Assembly: GCF_000276665.1 (NCBI RefSeq)
Contig: NW_004955480.1
Coordinates: 6,743,055-6,807,054, forward strand
DNA: 64,000 bases
Source of the DNA: Chinchilla lanigera
Lineage: Eukaryota > Chordata > Mammalia > Rodentia > Chinchillidae
Reading direction: 5' to 3'
Of this stretch, positions 34,975 through 46,355 are shown in pieces. The notes beneath the pieces are model-generated. The model saw only the letters and a program-made list of their open reading frames with translations, did no database searches and was not told the origin of the DNA. The position numbers were made by a program, and so were the translations under genes. Position 1 is the first letter of the stretch. Each line of letters begins with the position of its first letter.

Positions 34975-35115
34975 TTTAACCTGAACTTTAAAACCAGAGA
35001 AAGAAGAGAAAGGGTGAGTGAAAAGGGAAAGCCAGACAGAAGACATCAGTGGTCTATGGGAGAAGGGAAGGATAAAATAAGACCAAGAGTCTGCTAAGCT
35101 GATAGATTTGGAATT
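34975..35115 (-). mobile_element. LINE-2-like fragment
   Basis: 'aacctgaactttaaaaccag' followed by a purine-rich, 'aagagaaagggtgagtgaaa' segment resembles the antisense LINE-2 3' region seen at 25870. Weak. Confidence 0.3.
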
Positions 35116-37049
35116 TATGCCCCAATTCAAGAGAGAGCCATGAAAAGATTTGCCATGACAAATGAGGTGATCATCCACTTGTTAGCATTTAACCTAAAGA
35201 AATAATTAAGCAAGTGCCCAAAGATTTATGGTCATCATGAGGTATTGTTTATAAAATCACACATTTGGAAACAACCTAAATATTCAGCAGTAGCTAGTTT
35301 ATGCTGAAATCATGATGATGTCTGTGAGCTTTTATGCATTCACAAGAGAAGTTGTGCATGAGATCTTGTTGAGTTAAAAAAAAATACCATAGCCAGATTT
35401 TTAAATAGTCTGGGCATTGTTTTACAAAAATATATATGTACACATGTGTTGGCGTACTGGAAGAATCTGGAAGGATCTACACCAACAGGTTAATGGTAGT
35501 CATCTCTTGATTATAAAATTCTGGGTGACGTTAATGGAATCATCTTTATTTTTCTTATCTATATGCACCAGTCACTTTACAATGAATAGGAATTAAGTAT
35601 TTGTTTTGAAAAACAAAATGCTAGGAAAGTGGTTGTATTCTCTTGTACTAGTATTGTTCATAATTAAGGGAAAAACCTCTTTTTTATTGGAGAAAACAAT
35701 TTCAGGAGCATGGTGCTGAAGGGAGCAGATTGGAGTGGGTGGGAGCTGAGAAACTAGAGATCAGAAGATGGTAGCAGTGAGAGGGAGCTAGAGTGGAGGA
35801 TTTTGAGAGGTGGGGACACTTGCAAGAGGTCTTGCAAGCTTGAATCGGATGGCTTTTATTCCTCCTGGAACCCCATTTGCCTTCTCTATTTCTTGACAAA
35901 TCTCCCCATTAAGGCAGAGATTCTCAGCTTGCCTACTGCTAGCATATTGTCAGCTTTCTCAGGTGTACTGCCAACTTTTGATTAAAGTGTAAAAATTATA
36001 TTTTCTATGGCTGCATATACCATGACAGAGCCTGTAATATGAGATGTGTGACATTTTAATTAAAAGAAATCTCAGTTCCATGTGACTTCTGAATTTTTCC
36101 TACTTATGCAGTAACATTACACACACTTGCCTGAATTGAGAGACGCAAGTATAGTGTGTCCTTTATTAGCTTGGCTATAATTGAGGCAAATGCATGAAGC
36201 AACAGGAACTTCAGTTTCGCTAACTGTGAAATGAGTGTGAGTGAAAGTGTTTATTGGGAGGGAGCAGTTTGAGGTTTAAAAACCTACACTGTATGTGAAA
36301 ATGCTCAGGAGAGCCTGATTCTAACAAATGTGGAGCATATTACCTGTCACATACTGCTGGGCAGGTGCTAACCTACAGAGTTGATGATCATAGATGATCA
36401 TAGGGCTCCTGGTACTTGTTCTCACGGAGTATCTCCCCACATCGCATTCAATGATAAGAATGTAGGCACATGGCGTGTATCTATTGGAGTATTTGACATG
36501 TAAGATTTGTAGAGATAGGTCACAATTTGCAGATTAATTAGACACTGAGAATTAGGAACTGATGTAGTAAGGGCTTGGGGGTGAATTCCATAGGAATTTC
36601 CTGGGAAAAGCAGGGATTTTGTAATAGCTTTTTCTGACACAGGTTTCTGCTCATCTGCCTCCAAGAGGGGCAGTGGAGAATGATGATTGTGAATGGGCTT
36701 TGCTGGCTGAAGGGTTAATGAACACAGAGCGCTCTGAGTGCTAGAAAATGCAAGTCAGGTGCAGCACATGGCTCCAGTCATCATCTCTGTAGGGAGCTTG
36801 AAACAGAAGCAGTACTTTGGAGTGACAGAAAGCAGGGTGGGGACCTGCAGGACTTCAGCAACATGTTTTTAAATTTCTGGAACCATTGATACTGCAATTT
36901 TGACTTGGGGATTGGGCAGGGGACGTTTTGAAGTGCTGTAATGCAAAATTCTAGGCCCTTGCTGTTTGGAAACCCACAGAAAGCTTCTGAATAAAGCCCC
37001 TTTTGTGGAGCTCCAGTATCTCTAGGTGACAGTTTTGGCTGTCACATAA
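35116..37049. other. Non-coding stretch, nothing recognised
   Basis: Nearly 2 kb of mixed AT-rich DNA with frames up to 80 codons. No repeat family or exon assigned with confidence. Confidence 0.35.
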
Positions 37050-37267
37050 TGATATTACCTTTTTTTTAAATATTATAGGACATTATATATATATATTTTT
37101 AATTTTAAAAATAAAAGGAGGAAAACATTAACAGACAGACAACCTTTTACAAAATAGCAAAAGAACAGTACAGACAATACAGAATTACAAACAAAGTGAT
37201 AGGAAATTATCAATTCTTGTTGTATTACATATTGATATCTTCAAAGTGGTTTCTCATTGATATTACC
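37050..37267 (-). mobile_element. LINE-like 3' fragment with 10-base target duplication
   Basis: TGATATTACC occurs at 37050-37059 and 37258-37267. The insert starts with a T run and an AT-rich (TA)n part, then runs parallel to the insert at 6161-6320: 'aaaataaaaggaggaaaaca', 'ttacaaaatagcaaaagaac', 'tgtattacatattgatatct'. It is 5'-truncated at a different point from the first copy. Together they define one retroposon family active in this lineage. Confidence 0.75.
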
Positions 37268-37289
37268 ATTGATATAAGCAGCACCTCTA

Positions 37290-37530
37290 TGGCAATGCCA
37301 TCCTAGATGCTTTTCATATTCCAGTTTGATCCTCACCCCCACCTGGTGACAAAGGGCAGTCACTTTCCCTGTTTCACACATAAAGATTCCAATGCCTAGC
37401 TAACTGAATGAGTAAATAACTGGCTCAGCATCATGTATCTAGAACGTAGCTGAGATAAGGTTTGAATCTAGGCAGTCTAGCTTTAGAGGCTAAACTCTTA
37501 ACCATCATGCTGAACTACTTCCAAATTTAA
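37290..37530 (-). mobile_element. MIR SINE
   Basis: 'ttccagtttgatcctcaccc', 'ccctgtttcacacataaaga', 'gatgagtaaataactggct'-like wording, 'gaatctaggcagtctagctt' and 'aactcttaaccatcatgctg' form the antisense MIR order to its tRNA-like end. Confidence 0.7.
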
Positions 37531-38394
37531 TCTTCACAATGGCCTTTGATATAATCAAGATAGGTATTATCATCGTCATGTTTTTGGATAAGGAATTCAC
37601 ATCTGGTAAATTTAAGGGATTCAACTCAGCTAAGGCAGGTGGTCCAGGGCTCTTCCCCTGGAAATTGCTCTTCCCTGCACCAGACCTTAATTAATTCTTT
37701 TGATTATGACAGGTGAGAGTCAGGTTAAAGAACGCTATGTGTATAATGTCAAGCAATATTTAGCTAGTGCCTCCTGCCTGGGCTGGGGTTTCATCTTCCT
37801 TCTGCAAATGCACCCAAGCCCCAGGATTGCTCAATGGAGTGTGGCTGGGGTTTGGGGGCAATGGAGAAGTCTTCCAACAGCCAGGTTATTGACTATTGGT
37901 TGACTGGTCCAACAAGGGGGGGAGACATATAATCTTCCAAAAAACTTCCCCAGGATCATAAACTGTGAGCCCATGGGAGCAAGTGTGTGGAACTTAAAAC
38001 TTTGCCTTTTTGAGTATGCATGTAAGCAAGATGAATGTCTAAACAAAGGGACATTTTTAGGCAGGAAATTTGCAGATGTCATTCACTTTCCTGTCCCTGC
38101 GGATGTGAAGCCTATCTTTCAGGAAGGGACTTGGAGACTTTGACATTCCCTGTGTTCAAGGTCAACAGTCACTGTCTAGCAGGCCCATCCATTCTTAGGA
38201 GAAAGTAAAACAGCATTCTTATATGCCCTGGTAGGCCTGAGGAGGGCCCATCAACAGTCACAGACTAGTAATTGAAGAGTCCAGGGTACTGGACTTCTCA
38301 TCTATTGCTATTGTCATGGCTTCAAAGTGCCTCCTTTAAACCTTTTGAAGATGAGTTTACATATTATTCAAAGTTCTTTTGTAATAGTCACTCA
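37531..38394. other. Non-coding stretch, nothing recognised
   Basis: Frames of 67 and 83 codons on opposite strands overlap and have no recognisable domain. No repeat assigned. Confidence 0.35.
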
Positions 38395-38775
38395 GCTATT
38401 CTCCGAGGATGCAGCTGTAACAGTTAAGCCTGCTTGTGTCAACTTGATTGGCTTTGGGGTCTGCCTCAGGAACTGGTGGAGCAAACTTCTGGATACATCT
38501 GGTTGAGTCATAGAGGTGTAGTCATTGGGGTCCATGTCTGATCCCTCACCCCTTCCTCCCTGGTGCTGTTCTCCTGCTGTGCCTTCCAGATGCTGTGAAC
38601 TAAGCAGCTTTGCTGTGCCATGCGCTTCCACCATGATGGTTCTGTCTTGGAGCCAGTGAACCATGGACTGAATCTCCTCAAACCATAAGCCACATTAAAC
38701 CTTTCTTCCTTTAGACTGCAGATGTTAGGCATTGTGTCTCAGTGAAGGGAAATCTGGCTAGTAGAATAGTTTTCA
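38395..38775 (+). mobile_element. Rodent-type MaLR/ERVL LTR
   Basis: 'cttgtgtcaacttgattggc', 'tggttgagtcatagaggtgt', 'tgaaccatggactgaatctc', 'cataagccacattaaacctt' and 'gcattgtgtctcagtgaagg' follow the LTR order 5' to 3'. Same family as the antisense copy at 15991. No internal genes. Confidence 0.7.
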
Positions 38776-39364
38776 GTTTGGCTTTGCCATGATCAATTCC
38801 ATTTAACCCTGAGTTTCCACTGTAAATTAAAACCTATTTCATTGTGTTGATGTGGAGATTGAGGAGTTACATAAAGCACACAGTTCTACAACTGAAGACA
38901 CATGTTACTAATGGGCGTGGTAGGTATGATAGGTGGAAAGATGATGTAGAAAAGTAGGTGATGTGATGGTCTGAGGTGAGATGACCAGAAAACCCCCCCC
39001 TTGGGCTTTATTTGATCACCCATAGTTTTCATTTCCCAACCATCTCGCATTTCAGGGCTACAAGCCTGCTTGACCATGAAATCCCTGTTCTTTGTCATGG
39101 GTCTGCTGTAACAAATGGATGGAACTTTGCCTGAGATCCTGCCAACCTAGGGGTCCCACCCAGAAGACAGAATTAGAAGCATCTCCTCAAGGACTCAGGC
39201 TGTGGCCAGCACATCTGGATAAATATGGCAGATGTTCAGTAGTCAGAGACTCATGGCTAGAGTCCCCAGGCAATTTTCCTAAGCCAGCAGTGCTCATCCC
39301 CTTTGGTCTCTTTTTGCTGGGATGATGTTCTAGATGAACTCAGTTGCTACATCCCATCTGACTT
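38776..39364. other. Non-coding stretch, nothing recognised
   Basis: Frames of 70 and 77 codons without recognisable domains. A run of nine C near 38990-39000. No repeat assigned. Confidence 0.35.
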
Positions 39365-39372
39365 GCAGATTG

Positions 39373-39558
39373 TATTCTTTGGTACTGGGGATTGAGTTCA
39401 GGGCCTTACAATTGAGCTACATCCTTAGTCTTTTTTTATATTGAGAAAGGGTCTCACAAAGTTGCTAAGTTGGCCAAGCTGGGCTTGAACTTACAGTCCT
39501 CCTGCCTCAGCCTCCCAGAATGCTGAGATTACAGGTGTGTGCTAGCACACCTGGTTAC
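39373..39558 (-). mobile_element. B1-ID dimeric SINE
   Basis: Antisense ID half ('tggtactggggattgagttc', 'attgagctacatccttagtc') is followed by the B1 half ('gggtctcacaaagttgctaa', 'cctgcctcagcctcccagaa', 'gattacaggtgtgtgctagc'). TGCAGATT flanks it on both sides (39365-39372 and about 39562-39569), a plausible target duplication. The B1 half lacks the 29-base internal duplication. Confidence 0.85.
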
Positions 39559-39569
39559 TATCTGCAGAT

Positions 39570-40341
39570 TCAAGTTCTCTAAGTACAAGCTTTTCTAGCC
39601 CAGCGCATTTCTCCTAGCTCATTCTTGCAAGTGCCCCCAGCGGGTAAAAGGATATAGTTCTGTACAGAATAAATTCTATACTTCTACTCACTTCCTCATT
39701 TCTTCACTGATTCCCTTTGGGACAACGTTTCTGGACAGCTTGTGGGCATTTGGCTCTATCCCAGGCATCTGGGACTCTCAGATTGTCCCTGGAAAGCCCA
39801 TTGTAACCCCAAATATGACATGATAATTGTAGGAATGAAGACCATAGACAACAGTGTGTATTGTAAAGAAGGGAGAGACAGGATGGCCCAGGGGAGCAAG
39901 AGAAAGATCAAGGAGGTATTTAAATTGGGGCTGCTGAGCTTTACTATGGGAGTCACCCACTGGGAGAAGGCTAAGAGACCACAGCAGCTGTCCCAAAAGC
40001 CAGCTCCATTAGGATCAATTCATCCCATCAGGAATTCACCTAGAATTTAACCCATTTTCCCCAACTTTAGTTTTTGAAAGATTTCCACATTGTTGCACCC
40101 TCTCTCCCACTCACATATTTTATTTTCATCGATCACTTGGGGATAAATGCACACAGAATGATTTCTCAGCCCAATATTTCAGCAGGGACCTTCTCTGTGA
40201 AGGGACATTTTAGTCCCGAGCTACGACACCATTAGCACACTTAGTTTTGCATTATTTGGAGGGACTAATTATTGTTTAGTCTTTTAAAGATTTTAAAAAT
40301 AATAAAAATGAAACAAATTAAAGCAACTGGTTAAATGACAA
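39570..40341. other. Non-coding stretch, nothing recognised
   Basis: Includes overlapping frames of 102, 66 and 72 codons in 39742-40050 on both strands, none recognisable. No repeat assigned. Confidence 0.35.
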
Positions 40342-40416
40342 CAACATTTGAAGGGAAAGTGCCTGCAGCATTGAGAAGTAAGTGGAATAGAGGGCCGTGT
40401 GTACAACCCGCAGGAA
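40342..40416 (+). repeat. Short local direct duplication, copy 1
   Basis: This 75-base segment (from CAACATTTGAAGGG to CAGGAA) recurs at 41056-41127 with a 3-base gap and few mismatches. The partner lies 0.7 kb downstream in the same orientation. No known repeat family was recognised in the unit. Confidence 0.85.
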
Positions 40417-40429
40417 ACCCCTCTGCATT

Positions 40430-40770
40430 ATGAAACGCTGCGAATTGGCTTTGAGAGAAATGAGCCTGGAATCCAGATCACACGGACATGGTTTGGGCTC
40501 AGGTGTGTCTTGTGCTACAGAGAGCACGAGGCAGGGGTGACACAGCTGACCTGGGCAACAGGTTCAGATTTTATCTCCAAGGCCATAGTGAGAAGAGAGT
40601 TTTAAACAGGGCGGTGATCAAGCCGACCCTGTGAACTTCGGAACTGCGTCTCTGGGAAGGAGGCTGCGGAAGGACACAGGAGGGAAGATAAGTCCCGCAG
40701 CCAGGGCGCAGGGACTGACCAGGAAGGACATTACCATGGTGAAGCGGAGGAAGCTCACCATCTGCTTAAG
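40430..40770 (-). mobile_element. Possible LINE-2-like fragment
   Basis: 'aggccatagtgagaagagag' followed by 'ttttaaacagggcggtgatc' resembles the antisense LINE-2 series ('aagccattggagggttttga', 'agcagaggagtgacatgatc'). Diverged. Confidence 0.3.
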
Positions 40771-41055
40771 GCCCTCTGACCTTCTGGAAAATTACTGAAA
40801 TAAACCCTGAGTTCTCCACAGTGGCTTTTCCTTCATGATGGAGAAAACCACTAATATTGCCTTTTGGTATGCACCCTATTTTGTAGCCCTATTCTTAACA
40901 ATAAGTAGCCTCTGCAGTGGCCAAGTATGTGGAATCGCTTCATTTCATTGTCTTCTCCACATTCCTGAATATTTTTGTGTTGGAGAGGGTGGGTTCTGGC
41001 TGCGTTAGAGCAGGAATACTACCTGCTTCCCAGCACAGTTAGCAAATAAATTATG

Positions 41056-41127
41056 CAACATTTGAAGGGAAAGTGACTGCATTCAGAAGTAAGTGGAATA
41101 GAGGGCCGCGTGTACAACCCACAGGAA
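41056..41127 (+). repeat. Short local direct duplication, copy 2
   Basis: 72-base counterpart of 40342-40416, three bases shorter around the CTGCA segment. The sequence before and after each copy differs. Confidence 0.85.
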
Positions 41128-41865
41128 TTAGGGGATTAAATATTGATTATTCATTTTAAAATCACAGATCAGAAAAGATAGTGGTTGTGGAGATCAGCAT
41201 ACCTTAATTTTTATCAGATAACTCTCAAGTTTCTATTGAAGAAGTAAATAAAACAATGCTTTCAGGAGCTATGACCTTCATAAAAATAACATGTATGATT
41301 TTGAACCTGAGAATGTGTTTCAGATTGGTAGAAAAATCCTTCTCCTTTAATGCTTTTATAGATTAGCAGTCACCGCCATCATCAGCATATTGATTGTGCA
41401 TGGGTATTGTGTGCATTCATTGGGCGCTCACAGAGTCTGTTCTGGGAGTCGGGTGTGACATTCCTGGGAGGCAGGAAGGTTAGGACTGGGGTGGGGCTGC
41501 TTTTGGAACTTGCAAGAATTCATCTGCAGGACTAAAAAGCTTCACTCCCAGTTTGCAGGGTGGGAGTGAAAAGCTGTGTAAGGTCACAGGCTCTGATGGC
41601 TTTGACCAAGAGGAGTGGGATACAGCAGAGTGGGAGGGGAGCGGGAGGCTGGGGGAGCATGTGGAGAAACTGAACCTTGCTGATTTGTAGCAGGAGAACT
41701 GTGGATGCTGCCCCAGGTAGAACGGGGTGTGTCCAGGGGATTCCTAAGTGGGAAATGCAGCAGATTAGATGTGGGTGGAAATTTCCAAAGTAAAACCATG
41801 CTATAAACAGGAGACAATTTTGCTCAACCATACAAGTATCACCCATGTGTTCTCATTCCATTCTA
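41128..41865. other. Non-coding stretch, nothing recognised
   Basis: Antisense frames of 104 and 77 codons overlap in 41532-41846 and show no known domain. No repeat assigned. Confidence 0.35.
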
Positions 41866-41867
41866 GT

Positions 41868-42360
41868 GATCCCCTTTTGTTAGGTTTCTAGAGCTGCTAT
41901 AACCAATTGCCGCAAATTTGGTGGCTTAAAACAACAGAAATCTATTCCTTTCCAACTCCAGAGGACAGAAGTCTAAAATCAAGGTGCCAGTACGGTTGGT
42001 TCTTTCTGGAGACTCTGAAGGAGACTCCATTCCATACCTTTCTTTTAGCTCCTGGAGGTTCTTGAAATTCTTGAGTTCTTCAGCTTGTAGATTCATCCCT
42101 ACAGTCTGCCTGCTTTCATGTGCTTTTCTCTGCTTTGCCTCTGTCTGTGTCCGTGGGTCTCAGACCTCTGCTTAAGTCTAATGAGGATGATAGCCGTTGC
42201 ATTTAGGTTCATGCTAGATCCAAGATGATCTTATCCTGAGATCCTTAATTTAATTATATTAAGAAAGATCTTATTTCTAAATAAGGTCACAGTCACAGGT
42301 ACAGTGGGCTAGGACTAGACATACCTTTGGGTGGCCTCCAGTCAACCCACACCACTCCTC
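41868..42360 (-). mobile_element. Ancient mammalian LTR-like repeat, antisense
   Basis: 'aggtttctagagctgctata', 'gtggcttaaaacaacagaaa', 'cagaggacagaagtctaaaa', 'tcaaggtgccagtacggttg', 'tccttaatttaattatatt' and 'gaccttatttctaaataagg'-like wording appear in the order expected of the reverse complement of a common old LTR. Strand is by convention. Confidence 0.6.
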
Positions 42361-42384
42361 TGATCAGGACTAAGATACAGTTCA

Positions 42385-43125
42385 TCCGTTCAATTTGTGT
42401 GCCTAATTCTGTGCAAGGGTCAAAAAGGATGAATAAAGCACACGATGTGCCCACAAACTCCTCACAGCCTGGAGGTGGATAGGAGGCTGACCCTTCTCCT
42501 CTGGTATGGTATGGTCCAGCAGCAAGTGTTTAGAAAGTGCTCAGGGAGTACCAAGCTCAGCCTGGGAGCTGGGCTGGACGTGGAAGTGTTCCAGGAGAAA
42601 GCATAGGAAGGATGGAAAGGAAGGGGATGAAAAAGACCAGGCGGGCTGTCCAGTCAGTAGGTGGGGCTCATGCAGGGGCTCAAGCGTAGGCGAGAGGGAG
42701 AGGAGGCCTGATGTAGGCCAGGAGCTGACTGGAAGGTAGAGTGTGAGGCCAGGCAGAGAGAGACTGGGCAACTAGGTGAGGAGACATTCAGGTCACAAAG
42801 AGCCTGGCATAGCGAGATGGGCATTGGATAGTTGCTTGGAAAGCAACAGGGGAACTGCCAAGTGGTTTAGAACTGTGAAGAGCATTCTGGATAATTTTTG
42901 CCCTACAAGGAGCATTACAATTGCTGGGAATATGATTTTGGCACTAGAAGGAAAATACGAGTGTTTTGATATTACCAGAAGTGTTTTTTTAAAAGCCAAG
43001 TTCACATTATATTTGAAAGAAAATTACTTAAGAAGAATGACTGGAAATGGGCTCTCTCCTCTGGTAGGAGAAAAAAATCAAGGAGGCAGAAGGGCAGATG
43101 GCACTGTGATTCTGCCCTGAGAGGA
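42385..43125 (-). mobile_element. LINE-2-like segment
   Basis: It opens with 'gcctaattctgtgcaagggt' and 'gcccacaaactcctcacagc', then 'ctgggcaactaggtgaggag' and 'ttttaaaagccaagttcaca', in the order seen at 25870. The 114-codon frame at 42776-43120 overlaps it and is not called as a gene. Confidence 0.4.
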
Positions 43126-43385
43126 CAGGGACACGAGGGCAAGGATGGCACAAGATGGGTGAAGCCCAGTGGATGTCGAGGTCAAGGGGTCAGGTGGGGG
43201 TTCCTGTTCTGAAGGGAGCAGGTCCTCGATGGGCAGCTGGGTTGACCAAGGAGAGATTTTGCCTCAGATCTTGTCCTTGGGCTGGACCAACATGGCGGGC
43301 TGGAGTTTGTGATTCCTCTGTAGAGAGTATGGCTTCCATTGTTCATGGTCATGGCTTCCTCCCACTCAACCACACTGGAACGCTA
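43126..43385. other. Non-coding stretch, nothing recognised
   Basis: Part of a 145-codon plus frame (43155-43592) whose second half falls in LINE-2-like sequence. No domain recognised. Confidence 0.35.
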
Positions 43386-43920
43386 AGAATAACCTCTAAA
43401 AACCCTTCTCCCTTCTCTTTCACCCCATGCCCACCTGACTCTAATTCCTACTGCTATGTATGGGGTGGGTTCCCTTGTCTGGCACGTGGACAGGGTCCTC
43501 TTTTCCTAATGGGTCCTCACATGGCCAGTCACTCTGTGGCTTCAATCCATCCTCCACATAGTAGCTGTGGAGGGCTTTCTCAGATACAGTGATCCTGTCT
43601 CTCCACTTCATGGCATCTGTCCACTCTCTACTAGCATTCCTCAATGCTACTTCCCAAACCAGCTGTGATCCAGACGCTCCTGACCTACCCCAGTCCCTGA
43701 GAAACCCCTATCCCCATGTCCTGTGCCTGATGCCTGATTTACGGCCTCTGCCAGGATTTTCAGCTTAGCTTCAGGACCAGTCCAGTGTTTCCTCACAGAG
43801 GGAGTCTGTGCTCTGTCAGTGCCACTCTGCATTGCAATCGCCTATTCATGGTCCCTCTCTCCCCCTGGAAATTGGGCTGCCTCAGGGTAAGGCTCACCTG
43901 CTTTCATGTCACTGTCTTCA
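43386..43920 (+). mobile_element. LINE-2-like fragment
   Basis: Wording such as 'gggctttctcagatacagtg', 'cctgtgcctgatgcctgatt' and 'gcctcagggtaaggctcacc' resembles the plus-strand 3' region of mammalian LINE-2. Weak. Confidence 0.3.
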
Positions 43921-43923
43921 GCT

Positions 43924-43977
43924 GCCCAATCTTTTTTTAAATTAAAAAAATTTTTTTTTACTTTAATGCCCAGTCTT
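43924..43977 (-). repeat. Tail-only retroposon remnant
   Basis: GCCCAATCTT (43924-43933) and GCCCAGTCTT (43968-43977) flank a 34-base T/A-rich insert. A poly(A) tail-like insert between near-identical flanks is consistent with an extremely truncated retroposition, but slippage in a T-rich tract is an alternative. Confidence 0.4.
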
Positions 43978-44204
43978 GATGATGGCCCAGTGAACAATAG
44001 ACCCATACAAGGTGCACATCAACTTTCTACACAGAGTCCTTCATAGTCCCAACTAAAACATGATCATGTGATGAAGTCCAGGCCTAGCACACTGGAACTA
44101 TGCATTCGCTATTGAGGTTTCCATTGCTGGTGAACAGAGATGCTCTGTCCATTGTAGGAGCCACTGACTACATGTGTTTGTTGGACTGGAATATGTAGCT
44201 ATGG

Positions 44205-44530
44205 TTTGAATGTTATGGTATGTCTTGCATGTTTATGTGTTGGAGGTCTGGGCCTCACTGTGGTGGTGTTGAGGTGGCACCTTAGTGAGGGGTTGTTACT
44301 CCTTACTCCCCTCTCTCTGTGCTCTTTCTATCATGATCTCTCTCTCTGACGTGCCACCCCCATTGTGTTACCTTCTGTCATTGGAAACACAACGAAAGGG
44401 GTCCATGCCACAGCCAGTGCTATGCTGGTTGGCCTTTCAACCTCCCAAATCGTGAGCTAATTAAGCCTCTTTCCTTGATGAGTTCGCTCAGCCTTAGGTA
44501 TTTCAGTATAGTAACAACTAATGAGCTAGT
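44205..44530 (+). mobile_element. ERVL-MaLR-type solo LTR
   Basis: 'agctatggtttgaatgttat', 'catgtttatgtgttggaggt', 'ctcactgtggtggtgttgag', 'ctaattaagcctctttcctt' and 'tatttcagtatagtaacaac' follow the LTR order 5' to 3'. No internal sequence. Confidence 0.75.
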
Positions 44531-44826
44531 ACATCTGAAATGTGACTAGCTGTCTAGGTATAAGCTACAACCCCCATTCTTAGAACTTAGCACAAAAAAG
44601 AGAATGTAAATATCCTATGAATAATTTTTATGTTGAGTTCACATTCAAATGATAATATTTTGGTATATTGGGTAAATAAAAGGTATCATTAAAATGAATT
44701 TCACCTGTTTCTTTATGCTTTAAAGTATCTGGTATGACAGAAAATTTAAAAGTACACATGTGCCTTGCATCCTATTCCTGTGGGACACAGTTGGTGTAGA
44801 GCTTGCCCTGACAAAAGCAAATATTT

Positions 44827-44956
44827 AAATTGTTACAGTAAGGGCTGGGGATTTAGCTCAGTGGCAAAAGCGCCTGCCTGGCAAGCGCAAGGTCGTGAGT
44901 TCAGTTCCCGGTACCGGAGAAAAACCCAAAAAAAAAAAAAAAAATTGTTACAGTAA
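44827..44956 (+). mobile_element. ID SINE with 15-base target duplication
   Basis: AAATTGTTACAGTAA occurs at 44827-44841 and 44942-44956. The element 44842-44941 has a near-canonical pol III A box (TAGCTCAGTGG, 44854-44864), a B-box-like GTTCAGTTCC (44899-44908) and a long pure A run. This is the best-preserved ID copy here and a young insertion. Confidence 0.97.
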
Positions 44957-45422
44957 CATTTTTTTCCTGGTTATGAATTTTTTGGTCATTGGAAAGAATT
45001 TTGAAAATACAGTAATCACAAATAGAAATCTTCAGGAGCATCATCTCTCTAGGATAGGCAGATCCCCTTTTTAGGATATTTTCTCACATCATTCTTTCCT
45101 ATTTAAAACAAAACCATATCATCTTGAGCATGAGCTTTTTCTACTTGTAATTGGACTGTAAATATTTCATCCTTTTATTGACTACTGTTATAACATGATT
45201 TGGATGGGTGCAGAGTATTCTGGTAGAGGCTCAGGGTGCCACCGTGTTTTCTCTTCTCTGAGATTTTGACTAGTGGAGAGTGCACCTGGGGATCAATAAC
45301 CAGTGATGAATGAAGAGATGTTTTATTAAGTGATGCTTGGACATGCTCCCGGCAACCCATCTTTCATTGCCTGGTGAAGGATGGCTTAGACCTGAGTCTG
45401 AATCTGAATCTGGAGATCTGGG

Positions 45423-45423
<1 letters not shown>

Positions 45424-45460
<37 letters not shown>
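45424..45460. repeat. (TG)n microsatellite
   Basis: About 18 TG units without interruption. Histidine/threonine-rich antisense frames across it are artefacts. Confidence 0.97.
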
Positions 45461-45462
<2 letters not shown>

Positions 45463-46004
45463 CAGGGGGAGAGGGAGAGGGATAGAGTGATTGAGGCAGC
45501 AAGGCAGCAGAGCACACTGAATCTGGTTCATGGCCAAGGCTGGATGAAATGGACACCTTTGTTAAGGCCCGCATGGAGAAAGCCGGTGTGCCACTCACAT
45601 CCTGCCCAGATGTGTCTACACCATGGAAGCTGAAAAGCCCAAGAGGACCCATTATTCCCAAGGAAAGAAGTAAAAGAGGCTGTGAAAGGAATGGAAACAG
45701 GCTGAGGGCCTTTCAAGACTGACCATTAACCATTATCACAATGCAGAGTAGCCCAGTGAATGTCCACGCTCCAGCCAAGGGCAAAACCAAGTCCACATAA
45801 AGAAGAGCAGCAAGGAAGATGGAGGTGGAAAAAGTGCAGAAATGTCCTCTCAAACATTTCCCCAAACAAGGAGAGAAAGTGAACGCCTTTCCTTATGGGC
45901 TACAGTACAGGTAAAGAAGTATAAACATTAGTTAACTCCCAACATAGTGCAAAGGGTATAAACTGAAGCTCAGTTGTTGCAAACTCTCCTAAGCCAATTT
46001 TGTG

Positions 46005-46355
46005 GCACTATAGTTTGGATCTTGAATGTCCCCAAAATGCTCATGTTAAAACTTTGGCCTCCAAGTTGGCTTTATTGGAAGGTGAGTCTTATAGGAGGTC
46101 TAAGGAGGTCACTGGGGAAATGCCTTTGAAAGGGATTGTGGGACCCTGGTCTGTCTTCTTCCTCTTTAACCCCTGACTCACCATGTAGTGGTTTGTTTGC
46201 AGCTTATGTTTCTGCCACAGGGTGCTACATTCGCCACAGGTTCAAAATAATGCGGCCACCTGGAGCCTTCAGAACCGTGAGCCAAGATGAATCTTTTCTC
46301 TGTAGCAGTTAATTTTCCCAGTTCTTTGTTATAGTAAGACAAAGCTGACTAAAAC
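46005..46355 (+). mobile_element. Rodent-type MaLR solo LTR
   Basis: 'ctatagtttggatcttgaat', 'gtccccaaaatgctcatgtt', 'ccttgaaagggattgtggg'-like wording, 'ggttcaaaataatgcggcca' and 'ttctttgttatagtaagaca' then 'aagctgactaaaaca' follow the LTR from end to end. Confidence 0.75.

Noticed and set aside
45270..45661. Threonine/histidine-rich antisense frames
   Set aside because: Translation of the (TG)n tract; the same holds for 47400-47588 and the TG-rich stretch at 28745.
45540..45900. Possible processed pseudogene (lysine-rich reading in two frames)
   Set aside because: Frames are broken by stops, no known protein is recognised and no poly(A) tail or target duplication is seen.
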